Below, piece by piece: positions 1 to 9,045 of a stretch of DNA of 64,000 nucleotides. Origin of the DNA: Lentisphaera profundi (GTDB lineage: Bacteria > Verrucomicrobiota > Lentisphaeria > Lentisphaerales > Lentisphaeraceae); the NCBI RefSeq assembly GCF_028728065.1, contig NZ_CP117812.1, forward strand, positions 1,550,001 to 1,614,000, written 5' to 3'. The stretch's first letter is position 1, and the number at the start of each line of letters is the position of its first letter. The translations under genes were made by a program, and so were the position numbers. The notes below the pieces were generated by a model. It was not told the DNA's origin. It saw only the letters and a list, made by a program, of their open reading frames with translations, and searched no databases.

Positions 1-2898
1 ATTATCCAAAATCTTCATTAATGCGGGTATAGCACTCGCACCAAATTTTTTAATAAAATCATTTCCGCCATTTTTCATCACCCAAGATGAACTCAGGCTA
101 TCCCTGAAATAGAGTATCTTATATATCTTGTCAAAAAGTTTTCTTTGCTCTGTATTAAGGTGATCTAGACAATTAACTTTTTCACCTTCAGGTGTACGGT
201 CATTAATGGTATATATCCTCTTCACTTTCCATGAGCTCGGTGAATTGTATTGTTGAGGGACGGTTTCCAAATAAAGCAGGCGTTCATGCACTAATTTCTC
301 TACATTGCTCACAAAGCAATAAGCTGGCGCGGTCTTCCATAGTTGCTTTTGCAGTTTTCTGAATGCGCTCAAAGCGACAAAGCTTTCTCCCTGTCGACGC
401 AGAAGCTCCGCTTTCATAAATGATATTCCTACTTCATGACTATATTGCCAGGTTTGATCTCGCTGCTTTTGTTTTGCCAGGTCCTTTATCAATTTATCTG
501 CAAATACAAAATCGCGTTCATCCAACGCATCTTTATAGAGAGAATATAAGCTAGAAGGACGCATTTCTTTACCCTTTTGAGTTGAGCTATATGCACCCTT
601 CTCAAATTGATAAAATTGTACTCGAGATAAAGTTTTTCCTTTCAAACGACTAAGACTTGAAAAATAATATGTATTGCCTTTATTCTTGGAAAGATAAATA
701 AGTTCTTCTGCCCTATCATATTTACCCATCATTGATAATAACTTGGCTTGCTGACTTATATTAAGTCTAGGCACCACTGCTAAAATAGCATTTTCGCGGT
801 TTTTATTTAAATGATAATCAACTCGCACCGTGAGATGACTGACTGCCTTTAAAAAAGTCGAAAAACGCTCGTGTTGCCATTTTTGTTTTTCTGGCATTTT
901 AACTAAGGCTGTGTATAAATCGACATATTGTTCACAAAGTTTGTAAGTCTCTATATTAAATTTTTGTGGGAACATTGGCCAAGTAAGTAATTCTTTTTGC
1001 TCTTCCTGAAGGTAGCTCAATTCGATACGTGATTGATGAATATTAACTTTGGGCTTATTCACATGCCAAGCATAGTCATCTGTCCCACCTTTTTTAAAAT
1101 AATTAATGCCACTTATCACGTAAGGAGTTAAAAACTCTTTTATATAAACTTTACGCCATTGTTGCTTATATGTTTTTAACCATGCTTCTATTTCTGGGCT
1201 TGCTGGACGCTTCATCTTCTGATCACAGAGCACTAACATTTCGTAGAGCGAGGCTTGGATATGATCTTTCGTACTTTGATGTTTAAAATCAGCACGATGT
1301 AGAAATTTTTCTGATTCCAGAAAAGTACTCTTTGCCTCTTCCCATTTTTGACGTTTAAAATCGTCGAAAGACTGATTATATTTAAATGTAAATTTAGCTT
1401 TAATGGGTACATCTTTCTTAATCTTTAGAATATCTTCCATATAGGCCGCATACTTCTTTTCTCTATAGCGTAAATAGCCTTTGCCCATGTGGTAAAAAAC
1501 ATTGCGTGTCACCTCATCATCTTCCATGCGGACTCCATTTAGTCCATGTTTTTGATACAGAAATTGACATTCGTAATAATAAGCTAAATCACTTTTATTT
1601 TGAGCAAATAAATCCTGCCACAAGGCCACTTTGAAATTTTCGAATTCCTCTCGAAAGTCATTCACTAAAATGAAAATTTTAACCTCAGGCTCAATCCCGC
1701 CCTTAATATCTTCTAATACATCCCTCAATAAATAACGTTTATTTTTATAGACACTCTGCAAATGAGATACTGACGAAAGTGACTTATCCTCACTATTTTC
1801 CTCCTTGGACGTATGCCCAGTAAGCAAGGCTGATTTAAGGGCTTCAAAATGAGTTTTTTGTAGTTCCGAGTACGAATGACTCATCAGTAATTTTCCATCA
1901 CGAGTACGTCTCAATGAAACAATTAATTCATCATTTTCACTTTCGAGATTAATGGCATACGAGCTCGCATATTGTTCTAATTGTGAGATTGCTTTGTGAT
2001 TATTGACAAATCCCCACTTTTGTAAATCTCCTTCCTGTTCGCTTTTCTCAATACTCTCAGAATCCACAAGTGTAAAACCAGCTTTAAAAAGCACACTATA
2101 AAGATCGGCTACTTGCTCACTTGAAACTGACTCAGAAAGCCTAAGGAAAATTCTTTTTTTAGTTTTTAATTGAAGCTGAGAAGCCTTTAGTCCTTCAACT
2201 GAAAGAACATTTCTATAGGCTCTGGCTAAGTGATTCAAATCACATTTTTCAAAAAAACTTATCAGCCAATAATAGGGTAATTCAAAACTTGGAGCTCTCT
2301 GTGTTAAATAAATAAATTCAACTATTGCTTCAGTTTCCCTATTGCTTTGCATCAACTGCACGGCACGATAGTAATGCATTAAAGTGAGTGCATTTACTCC
2401 TCGAAAATAATTGATCTCATCTTTTTTATTAGGATTCTTTTTCTTTATCTGATTTTTCAAGAGTATGCGTGCGATGTGACGCGCCTGACTTTCTACTTCA
2501 GAGGCTAAGCTATCTTTATCTTCATAGGATTTTTGGTAAGTATATAATTGAGCTCCATTTCCCCTTTGATGAACTCCTACTTTTAGAAACAAGCCTTTCT
2601 TTGACTCCAATATCGTGCCTGTAACAATGAACTCAGCTCCTTTCCACTGACCTTTACGAATATCTGTATTTGCGATCTTCGCATCTGCAATGGAGAGCTC
2701 ATTTATCATTGAATTTAGCTGATCGCGGTGAACGACCTCGAGCCCCTGCTCCTGTAGATAAAAACTCATTACATCCGCCGCGCCCATAGACCACAAGTCA
2801 TCTGGATTTTCGGAGCTATGATCAACGAGCACTGTTTGGGCTTGAAGTACATTTATTAAAACTGCACTGATCCCTAAGACATAATAAAAGAATTTCAT
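1..2898 (-). CDS. exported CsgG/FlgO-like protein, C-terminus beyond window (partial)
   Basis: I read this frame by hand: every in-phase minus-strand triplet from the ATG at 2898 to base 1 is open, giving 966 codons with no stop, so the 3' end lies outside. It starts with a Sec-type signal peptide (MKFFYYVLGISAVLINVLQA) and then a region resembling CsgG/FlgO/LpoB proteins: a predicted strand, V-V-H-R-D-Q-L near residue 55-62 and K-G-A-E-F-I-V-T-G near residue 85-93. The long remainder is helical and rich in Lys, Tyr and Leu, possibly TPR-like. Its ATG overlaps the TGA of the upstream gene in an ATGA junction, so the two are probably translationally coupled. An outer-membrane or periplasmic assembly role is inference; I do not recognise the C-terminal part. 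Confidence 0.72.
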   Translation of the reverse strand, partial: MKFFYYVLGISAVLINVLQAQTVLVDHSSENPDDLWSMGAADVMSFYLQEQGLEVVHRDQLNSMINELSIADAKIANTDIRKGQWKGAEFIVTGTILESKKGLFLKVGVHQRGNGAQLYTYQKSYEDKDSLASEVESQARHIARILLKNQIKKKNPNKKDEINYFRGVNALTLMHYYRAVQLMQSNRETEAIVEFIYLTQRAPSFELPYYWLISFFEKCDLNHLARAYRNVLSVEGLKASQLQLKTKKRIFLRLSESVSSEQVADLYSVLFKAGFTLVDSESIEKSEQEGDLQKWGFVNNHKAISQLEQYASSYAINLESENDELIVSLRRTRDGKLLMSHSYSELQKTHFEALKSALLTGHTSKEENSEDKSLSSVSHLQSVYKNKRYLLRDVLEDIKGGIEPEVKIFILVNDFREEFENFKVALWQDLFAQNKSDLAYYYECQFLYQKHGLNGVRMEDDEVTRNVFYHMGKGYLRYREKKYAAYMEDILKIKKDVPIKAKFTFKYNQSFDDFKRQKWEEAKSTFLESEKFLHRADFKHQSTKDHIQASLYEMLVLCDQKMKRPASPEIEAWLKTYKQQWRKVYIKEFLTPYVISGINYFKKGGTDDYAWHVNKPKVNIHQSRIELSYLQEEQKELLTWPMFPQKFNIETYKLCEQYVDLYTALVKMPEKQKWQHERFSTFLKAVSHLTVRVDYHLNKNRENAILAVVPRLNISQQAKLLSMMGKYDRAEELIYLSKNKGNTYYFSSLSRLKGKTLSRVQFYQFEKGAYSSTQKGKEMRPSSLYSLYKDALDERDFVFADKLIKDLAKQKQRDQTWQYSHEVGISFMKAELLRRQGESFVALSAFRKLQKQLWKTAPAYCFVSNVEKLVHERLLYLETVPQQYNSPSSWKVKRIYTINDRTPEGEKVNCLDHLNTEQRKLFDKIYKILYFRDSLSSSWVMKNGGNDFIKKFGASAIPALMKILDN

Positions 2899-3776
2899 TT
2901 TAATATGAAATTATTTTTTAAGAAATGATTTATTAATAGCAGCCCTGATGGATCTTTTTCGATTGATTCGTTTAAGTCAATGGTACAGAAATTAATTGAG
3001 CCTTTGCCATGAGTAATTCTTATGAGGGGTTTTAAGTGTGTGTCTTCTGTGATTTCTACACACTCGACTTGCTGAAGTCCCGAATCAAATTTCCAATAAT
3101 GACTTAATTTCACGGCTAGTTGATTAAAACCTTTTATCTCTTTTGATAAAAATTCACTGCTGATTAACTCGACTTTAGAGATCTCCCACGATTTAAGATC
3201 TAAGAACTGCTTTGATCCACCAAAGAGCCAAACTTCACCACCTTTCTTCGTGTAAGATTTAAGCTCTTCAAGTAATTCATCATAAATAGTGACTTCATAG
3301 AGAATAAGTTTTTTTGATTTGACGATTTCAAAGTCATTCACTAATTCAAAATTCACCCTTTGATTTTTTAGAGTTTCTTCATCAATGGATTCAAATTTTT
3401 CACTAAGAATCGAAAGCTTCTCATGCTTTAACTGAAAGAGCTTCTCTCCTATTACATAGAATGGCACAATGTATTTTTTTTGACTTTGTGATGACAGCAA
3501 TTCTAATTGGCCCTTAATCACACTCGCGTCTTTAACTTTGGGCAGATCCCAGTTTATCGTTTGTTCACGCTGTAAATTTAAAGTTCCTTGGGCAATTGTT
3601 TTATTCGATAAACTAAGTCGCCATTGAATTGAAGCTTCAGAGAAGATTTTTTCATCCAATTCATAAGTAAACTTTTTCCCACTCCAAAAACTCCGACTCT
3701 CATTTTTTAAAACGATCTCCTCCTGAGCTCCGTAAAGTAGTGATACGCTCAGGAAGAGTATTGACCATCTGATCAC
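2895..3776 (-). CDS. exported protein of unknown function, middle gene of CsgG-like trio
   Basis: 293 aa with an N-terminal signal peptide (MIRWSILFLSVSLLYGA). The start is GTG: the codon at 3776-3774 is GTG and overlaps the TGA of the upstream gene (GTGA), and the stop overlaps the next ATG (ATGA), so all three genes look coupled. After the signal comes an immunoglobulin-like beta region, then an alternating segment with V-W-L-F-G-G near residue 180. The C-terminal stretch (G-K-G-S-I-N-F-C-T-I-D-L) resembles the closing part of glutamine-amidotransferase-like or trimerisation domains found at the end of some glycosidases. I cannot name a family. No membrane anchor is seen beyond the signal, so a periplasmic location is likely. 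Confidence 0.68.
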   Translation of the reverse strand: MIRWSILFLSVSLLYGAQEEIVLKNESRSFWSGKKFTYELDEKIFSEASIQWRLSLSNKTIAQGTLNLQREQTINWDLPKVKDASVIKGQLELLSSQSQKKYIVPFYVIGEKLFQLKHEKLSILSEKFESIDEETLKNQRVNFELVNDFEIVKSKKLILYEVTIYDELLEELKSYTKKGGEVWLFGGSKQFLDLKSWEISKVELISSEFLSKEIKGFNQLAVKLSHYWKFDSGLQQVECVEITEDTHLKPLIRITHGKGSINFCTIDLNESIEKDPSGLLLINHFLKNNFILK

Positions 3777-4747
3777 TTTTCTTTCCAGGTTTCCATCATT
3801 TCACTTATAAATTTTACAGCAAGGTTATTGGCACAATTTTGCAGTGCTTCTTTTCCTGCAATCGCTTCGCTGACATCTACGCCCGAGCTGGTTAAACTTT
3901 TTATTGCTAAAACTTTTTCATTATTTTTCTGAAGTGCTTTGATTTCTAATCTTGCTTTACACGAGATTAATTCTCCGCGCCTCAAGGCAAATTGACTGAT
4001 ACCTTCACCTAGGATAATAATATCCACATCTTTTAAATCAGCTTTAATTTCTTTTATTCCATCCTCAAATAGATCTGATTTGATTGATGATTTATATTCT
4101 TTAACCACAAAGCCCGCTTGTTTCATAATATCCATTAATTCAGTTTGAGCCGCAGGATCAATCACTGCTTGAGCGACATGCTGCTCTTCAATAAATATGG
4201 CGACGGTAGGTAGTTCCTGCCCCTTGAATTTTGCTTTTAAAATATCTCTTGGATCTTCAAGCTTAACTACTTTCTGTTTTGAACTTAAATCATCTATCGC
4301 CAGCAATAATTTCTCACCGGATTGTTCTGCTAAATCTGAATAATCACCTCGTGCGGATGTTTTCACCATGAAAGTTTTCTTTTCACTTGTTTCCACATCT
4401 ATAACATTTGTGGTCAAATACATCTTGCTACCAACTGAAAAAAGTTTAGCGGAAATAAAGTATTTCACTCCATAAAGTTTTTGGACTTTCACACGGCTTT
4501 CTTCATCCATGAAACCCGCTTCAGAACTCGCTTGTTCTTTTAATAGGTCTTCAAGTTTTTTTCTTTCCACCACTAGTAATTCATCATTCACACTTAGAAA
4601 GGCATTCAAAAGCTCTTCAATTTCAGCACCTGCAGAGGAACTGATTTTTTTCGATACTTCAACATTAATAATTGAGACCACAGTTTTTTCTGCGTAGGCA
4701 AAAATCAAACTGGGTAACAAGGCCATGAGTATTAATAAGTGCTTCAT
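3773..4747 (-). CDS. CsgG/FlgO-like exported protein
   Basis: 324 aa, first gene of the coupled trio. It has a signal peptide ending near A-Y-A (residues 17-19) with no lipobox Cys, unlike CsgG itself, so a soluble periplasmic form is expected. The pattern that follows is typical of the CsgG/FlgO/TolB-N-like fold: V-V-S-I-I-N-V strand, helix, then L-L-V-V-E-R-K-K-L-E-D-L-L-K-E-Q near residues 57-72 (the usual E-R-x-x-L-x-x-x-L-x-E), and K-L-Y-G-V-K-Y-F-I-S-A near 88-98, where the family has G-A-D-Y-hydrophobic. A second half from about residue 170 seems to repeat the fold (T-V-A-I-F-I-E-E). Known relatives act in secretion pores or as outer-membrane lipoprotein activators; the role here is inference. 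Confidence 0.72.
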   Translation of the reverse strand: MKHLLILMALLPSLIFAYAEKTVVSIINVEVSKKISSSAGAEIEELLNAFLSVNDELLVVERKKLEDLLKEQASSEAGFMDEESRVKVQKLYGVKYFISAKLFSVGSKMYLTTNVIDVETSEKKTFMVKTSARGDYSDLAEQSGEKLLLAIDDLSSKQKVVKLEDPRDILKAKFKGQELPTVAIFIEEQHVAQAVIDPAAQTELMDIMKQAGFVVKEYKSSIKSDLFEDGIKEIKADLKDVDIIILGEGISQFALRRGELISCKARLEIKALQKNNEKVLAIKSLTSSGVDVSEAIAGKEALQNCANNLAVKFISEMMETWKEK

Positions 4748-4853
4748 TTGTACTTTCCTTTTTTGATAGAGTAATCAATAGTAATTCATAATATAAAACT
4801 TGTCAGTCATGACTTTGTAAGGCTTTTGTAAAAGCCTTGACATAGCGCTTATT

Positions 4854-5384
4854 TTATAAAGCATCCGCTAAGTAGAGGGATGAGATCATCATGGCATTAT
4901 TTAATTCACCAGACTTTATCGCTTGCTTAAGTTCTCTAGGAGTCATTTCTAAGACTTCGATATCTTCGCCTAGGTCCATATTACGCACTGACCCCAGTTG
5001 AACATCTTTGGCAAGCACTGTGTAGCACCAGTTATCTTGCATTGAAGGGTTGGGACGCACTTTGCCTAAGAGTTCATAGTCGGAACAAGTTCCACCGCTT
5101 TCTTCTTGCAGTTCACGTATGCCCGCTTCCACCACATCTTCACCTTTTTCAATGGCTCCACCGGGAAGTTCTAACTCATATTCTTGACTTCCATGACGGT
5201 ACTGGCGAATCATGACAACATTACCTTGCTGAGTAAAAGGCACGATTGTTACCCAATCGGGGAAATGAAAAACGTAATAATCCCCCACATGGGAATTCCT
5301 TGGATTAACACATTTATTTTTTCGTAATTTCATAAAACCTGCTTCAAAAACAAGCTCTGAACTTTTCTGTTCCCATTTCTGCAT
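4854..5384 (-). CDS. Nudix hydrolase (ADP-ribose pyrophosphatase-like)
   Basis: The Nudix box is complete at residues 76-98: G, five residues, E82, seven residues, R90-E91, E94-E95, G97. It follows R-Q-Y-R and E-L-P-G-G, the arrangement of ADP-ribose/NDP-sugar pyrophosphatases (NudF-like). These hydrolyse nucleoside diphosphates linked to another moiety, here probably ADP-ribose, in the cytoplasm. I chose the ATG at 5384 because AGGGA sits six bases upstream; a TTG two codons earlier would give a slightly longer form. It stands alone and divergent from the DUF5063 gene. Substrate is inferred from the box context only. Confidence 0.88.
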   Translation of the reverse strand: MQKWEQKSSELVFEAGFMKLRKNKCVNPRNSHVGDYYVFHFPDWVTIVPFTQQGNVVMIRQYRHGSQEYELELPGGAIEKGEDVVEAGIRELQEESGGTCSDYELLGKVRPNPSMQDNWCYTVLAKDVQLGSVRNMDLGEDIEVLEMTPRELKQAIKSGELNNAMMISSLYLADAL

Positions 5385-5481
5385 AAACAATCCCTATATT
5401 TTAATAAAATAAAAATAGCTGAATGACTGGAAAGCGTCAAACTCACAGTTAGTTTGAATCATCAAACAAATGGGGTTTATC

Positions 5482-5994
5482 ATGTCTACAAATGAAATTT
5501 TTGATACTTTAGTTAATGCTTCACAAAACTTTTGTGATTGGGCGGAAAATGAACCTACTGATACTGAAAATGAAGCTCGTATTGGCTTACAAAATATGTC
5601 ACTACTCTATGCGGCCCTCTTAGGTTTAGCTGGACTCGACTTACCTGAAGAAGAAGATTTTCATTCTGAAAAGCGCATTCCTATTGATCAATGGCGCAAT
5701 GTTTACGATCGCTTTGAAGCTCTCCCTGTAACTTCTTATATTGATGTTATTAATCCCCTACAAGATGATGATGAACTCATTCGAACTGATATCCAAGAAG
5801 AGTTAGCTGATATCTATCAAGATGTCGCTGAAGGTTTGGCCCTCTATAAACAGGGCTTTGAGAATGATGGCCTATGGCATTGGCGCCTGACCTTTGAATT
5901 CCATTGGGGACGTCGCTTACTCACAGTAATGAATACTCTACACGCTTACTTTGAGGATAAAGCTGATTGGGAAATTTTTTCTTCTCAAAAATAG
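5482..5994 (+). CDS. DUF5063 family protein
   Basis: About 170 aa, acidic, cytoplasmic (no signal peptide or membrane segment). The C-terminal half carries the pattern I associate with DUF5063: I-Y-Q-D-V-A-E-G-L-A-L-Y, then W-H-W-R-L-T-F-E-F-H-W-G-R-R-L. The function of this family is not known. I place the start at the ATG at 5482, which has GGGG seven bases upstream; an in-frame ATG at 5470 has no such site. It is divergent from the Nudix gene and is followed by the long heptamer repeat, so it is probably a single-gene unit. Confidence 0.78.
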   Translation: MSTNEIFDTLVNASQNFCDWAENEPTDTENEARIGLQNMSLLYAALLGLAGLDLPEEEDFHSEKRIPIDQWRNVYDRFEALPVTSYIDVINPLQDDDELIRTDIQEELADIYQDVAEGLALYKQGFENDGLWHWRLTFEFHWGRRLLTVMNTLHAYFEDKADWEIFSSQK

Positions 5995-6054
5995 GACTGC
6001 TTATTTAACTTAGAAATAAGAAGAATTTGCGAGTAGCTATATCAGGACAAGACA

Positions 6055-6347
6055 CTGATTCCTGATTCCTGATTCCTGATTCCTGATTCCTGATTCCTGA
6101 TTCCTGATTCCTGATTCCTGATTCCTGATTCCTGATTCCTGATTCCTGATTCCTGATTCCTGATTCCTGATTCCTGATTCCTGATTCCTGATTCCTGATT
6201 CCTGATTCCTGATTCCTGATTCCTGATTCCTGATTCCTGATTCCTGATTCCTGATTCCTGATTCCTGATTCCTGATTCCTGATTCCTGATTCCTGATTCC
6301 TGATTCCTGATTCCTGATTCCTGATTCCTGATTCCTGATTCCTGATT
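6055..6347. repeat. perfect heptanucleotide tandem repeat, (CTGATTC)x41 plus 6 nt
   Basis: From 6055 to 6341 the unit CTGATTC occurs 41 times with no interruption, and a 42nd copy lacks only its last base. The block fills the gap between the DUF5063 stop and the sigma-factor leader. Seven is not a multiple of three, so length change would scramble any reading frame. Minus-strand frames stay open only because the unit contains no stop, giving repeats of GIRNQES; I regard that as an artefact, not a gene. Confidence 0.98.
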
Positions 6348-6607
6348 AATCCTATCTCGCTCATCGTATATATTGAATTACAAATACGCTATCTTTTATT
6401 TTGAATGACATCCTTGATTGGGCCATATTTTTTTTTTAGACAGATAGTGCTCTACTTTATGTTCCCCCGTAAACAGCTTTTTATAGTTAAAATTTAATTT
6501 TTTCCCAGTCAAATAATAAAAAATCAATCTTTTTATACAAATACTTGTAAGGAATCATCTTTTTCTCTGAATTGTCTATAGAACATAAAAATTAACGGAG
6601 AGACACA
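6348..6607 (+). other. AT-rich leader of the sigma-factor gene
   Basis: 260 bases between the heptamer block and the sigma-factor start. It has several A/T runs and no reading frame of note. ACGGAGAG lies just before the start codon and serves as Shine-Dalgarno. A promoter must lie here or inside the repeat, but I see no pair of boxes with good spacing. Confidence 0.4.
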
Positions 6608-7456
6608 ATGGTAGCTAACTCACTGGATAACTACTTAAAGCACTTAGGCGATTACGATCTTATTGATAGCGATAGAGAAATTGTACTAGCCAATAAAATT
6701 GCACAAGGCGATGAATCTGCAATTCAAGAACTTACTCTAGCCAACCTGCGCTTAGTCGTAACAATTTCTAAACAATATATGAAAAGAGGCGTTGCATTAG
6801 CTGAGTTAATTGCTGAAGGCAATCACGGCTTAGTTAAAGCGGCCCAACGCTTCAGACCTGGTCACGGCGCTAAATTCGCTTCTTATGCAGCTTGGTGGAT
6901 TAAACAAAACATCCGCAGAGCTATCCGCGATAGCCAAAGAATTGTTCGTGTACCAGTACAGTCCTTGCTACGTATGCAAAAAATCAAAAATGCTCGTTTA
7001 AAGATTCAGCAAAAAAATGGTAAGGTCAGTGACGACAATGCGGTCGCTAAAGAAGTTGGAATTAGCCCAAGATTAGTTAGATCTACCAGCCTGCACGTTG
7101 ATACTTCTTCATTCTCGATCAATGAACAAATCAGCCAAGATGGTAAAGCTACTGAAAAGGGTGAGCTCATTCCAGATACTCAAGCTGCAAGTCCACGTGA
7201 AGTTATGGAGTTCCATGATGGCTACAAAACTTTGATGGAAATCGTTCGCCAAGAACTTACTGAACGCGAATACAAAATTCTTTCTGCACGTTTCGGCTTG
7301 GATGACGGTCATGCTAAAACACTCTCTGAAACGAGTGCATTGGTGAACCTTACTTCCGAACGAGTTCGTCAGCTTCAACAAGAGGCCTTAAGAAAGCTGC
7401 GTTGCAAATTAGCTCCTCATGAGCTTCAAGGTTTGATTTATAGATCTGCCGCATAG
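6608..7456 (+). CDS. RNA polymerase sigma-70 factor (group 2/3, RpoD-like without region 1.1)
   Basis: 282 aa. Region 2 is clear: L-A-N-L-R-L-V-V near residues 45-52, G-N-H-G-L-V-K-A, then F-A-S-Y-A-A-W-W-I-K-Q-N-I-R-R-A-I near 98-114, which is the -10 recognition helix. Region 3 starts R-I-V-R-V-P-V. Region 4 has L-T-E-R-E-Y-K-I-L and the helix-turn-helix L-T-S-E-R-V-R-Q-L-Q-Q-E-A-L. It lacks the long region 1.1 of housekeeping RpoD, so it is an alternative or short primary-like sigma. Two canonical positions differ: R-F-R-P-G-H-G replaces the usual K-F-D-P-x-x-G, and G-N-H-G replaces G-N-x-G-L contexts. A strong terminator follows, so it is probably monocistronic. Confidence 0.9.
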   Translation: MVANSLDNYLKHLGDYDLIDSDREIVLANKIAQGDESAIQELTLANLRLVVTISKQYMKRGVALAELIAEGNHGLVKAAQRFRPGHGAKFASYAAWWIKQNIRRAIRDSQRIVRVPVQSLLRMQKIKNARLKIQQKNGKVSDDNAVAKEVGISPRLVRSTSLHVDTSSFSINEQISQDGKATEKGELIPDTQAASPREVMEFHDGYKTLMEIVRQELTEREYKILSARFGLDDGHAKTLSETSALVNLTSERVRQLQQEALRKLRCKLAPHELQGLIYRSAA

Positions 7457-7477
7457 AGCAAAGATCTTATCTACATT

Positions 7478-7510
7478 AGCCCCGACACTATTCAGTGCCG
7501 GGGCTTTTGT
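7478..7510 (+). terminator. rho-independent terminator after the sigma gene
   Basis: 12-bp stem AGCCCCGACACT / AGTGCCGGGGCT with one G-T pair, loop ATTC, then TTTTG. It separates the sigma gene from larC. Confidence 0.9.
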
Positions 7511-7557
7511 TTGTTAGACTCCATGCTAAATTAATTGAAATTAATTATGGAACTTCA

Positions 7558-9045
7558 ATGAGAACTTTATTTATCGACCCTTTTTCTGGACTTGCTGGCG
7601 ACATGTTTTCCGCTGCCCTACTCGGCCTACTCGACAAAGACACCCAAAACCAAATATTTTCTCAACTTCCTGATATAGGCTCCTATCAAACTAAGCTTGA
7701 ACCCACTATAAAAAATGGTATTTCCGCTTATTCATTTAAAGTCTTAGACGAAGCTAGTAATGACTTCGTTGATGACATTCATATTCAACACGATCACTCA
7801 CACGATCACTCACACGATCACTCACACGATCACTCACACGATCACTCACACGATCACTCACACGATCACTCACACGATCACTCACACGATCACTCACACG
7901 ATCACTCACACGATCACTCACACGATCACTCACACGATCACTCACACGATCACTCACACGATCACTCACACGATCACTCACACGATCACTCACACGATCA
8001 CTCACACGATCACTCACACGATCACTCACACGATCACTCACACGATCACTCACACGATCACTCACATGATGAGGCTCGTACACCTAATAAAATTATTGCC
8101 ACTATCAAAGCTTCCGCAATGCCTGATGGCGCTAAAAAATTAGCTATCGAAGCTTTTACTCATTTAGCAAAAGCTGAAGCTCAAATTCATGGCAAAACTT
8201 TTGACACAGTTCACTTCCACGAAGTTGGTGCTATTGATGCTATTGCCGACATCTGTACCGCTTGCTCGGCTTTTTATGCACTCAAGGTAGAGAAGGTACT
8301 TTCCTCGCCCGTTGCAGTAGGAAGTGGCACCAGAAAAATGGCTCATGGAATTTTACCGATACCTGCTCCTGCCACTTCACTTTTACTCCAAGGTATCCCC
8401 ATTTTTGCGGGTCCCGCAAAATTTGAGCTAACAACGCCCACTGGGGCAGCTTTAATAAAAACTTTTTGTCAAGATTTTAGTGGTGATTTTAGTGGCTCAA
8501 TTAAAAATATTTCCTACGGCGCAGGCAAAAAAACTTTCTCTTCTCATGCCAATGTCTTAAAAGTCATGCTGCTTGAAGAAAGCGGTGTAGAGAATAGGGA
8601 TTCCGTCAGTGTTTTGACGACAAATATTGATGATATGAATCCTGAAGTTCTTGCTCACTTCTTTGAAACTGCCATGGCTGAAGGCGCTTTAGATCTCTGC
8701 GTCATTCCCATACAAATGAAAAAATCTCGTTCGGCCAGTCAATTACAAGTCATTTGTAAGCCCGAAGATACGGATAAATTTGCTCGTTTGATTTTAACTG
8801 AAACGAGTAGCTTTGGTCTCAGAATTAGAGAAGAAAAACGAATTATCCTAGAGCGTAAAGAGCAGTCAATCGACAGTCCATGGGGAGCATTAAAAATAAA
8901 AGTGGGATATCAAGCTAACAAGGCTATTAAAGCCAGCGCTGAATTCGAAGATATGAAGGCGATCGCTCTGCAACATAAACAGCCACTTATTGAAGTCGAT
9001 AAGATTTGCCAAGTCTTATGCCAAAACTACTTATCTAGTTTATAG
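7558..9045 (+). CDS. larC: LarC, nickel-pincer cofactor biosynthesis protein
   Basis: 495 aa. The opening F-I-D-P-F-S-G-L-A-G-D-M, H-F-H-E-V-G-A-I-D-A-I-A-D-I, G-S-G-T, the P-x-P-A-P-A-T segment and D-D-M-N-P-E are hallmarks of LarC, the CTP-dependent protein that inserts nickel into the pyridinium-dithiocarboxylate nucleotide used by lactate racemase and related enzymes. It is one continuous frame, unlike the frameshifted LarC1/LarC2 of Lactobacillus. The His-rich insert is exceptional: residues 78-169 are 23 perfect H-D-H-S units. I start at the ATG at 7558, because the family opens exactly there; the frame extends upstream but that part lies in the terminator region. No larB or larE is next to it. 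Excess histidines could store or capture nickel (inference). Confidence 0.92.
   Translation: MRTLFIDPFSGLAGDMFSAALLGLLDKDTQNQIFSQLPDIGSYQTKLEPTIKNGISAYSFKVLDEASNDFVDDIHIQHDHSHDHSHDHSHDHSHDHSHDHSHDHSHDHSHDHSHDHSHDHSHDHSHDHSHDHSHDHSHDHSHDHSHDHSHDHSHDHSHDHSHDHSHDHSHDEARTPNKIIATIKASAMPDGAKKLAIEAFTHLAKAEAQIHGKTFDTVHFHEVGAIDAIADICTACSAFYALKVEKVLSSPVAVGSGTRKMAHGILPIPAPATSLLLQGIPIFAGPAKFELTTPTGAALIKTFCQDFSGDFSGSIKNISYGAGKKTFSSHANVLKVMLLEESGVENRDSVSVLTTNIDDMNPEVLAHFFETAMAEGALDLCVIPIQMKKSRSASQLQVICKPEDTDKFARLILTETSSFGLRIREEKRIILERKEQSIDSPWGALKIKVGYQANKAIKASAEFEDMKAIALQHKQPLIEVDKICQVLCQNYLSSL
7789..8064 (+). repeat. perfect 12-bp tandem repeat (CACGATCACTCA)x23 inside larC
   Basis: 23 identical dodecamers without a single substitution, encoding (HDHS)23. 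Synonymous positions are also identical, so copies arose by recent slippage or are being homogenised. Each unit is four codons, so copy-number change keeps the larC frame. Two other frames stay open across the block and give spurious repeats. Confidence 0.98.

Noticed and set aside
6005-6364. Minus-strand frame of GIRNQES repeats
   Set aside because: It exists only because the heptamer contains no stop; composition is pure repeat and there is no ribosome site.
6055-8064. CRISPR-like array
   Set aside because: Both arrays are head-to-tail with no spacers and there are no cas genes.
7754-8143. Two frames over the larC repeat (DRVS and ITHT repeats)
   Set aside because: Shadow frames of the 12-bp unit; larC is a complete family member in the third frame.
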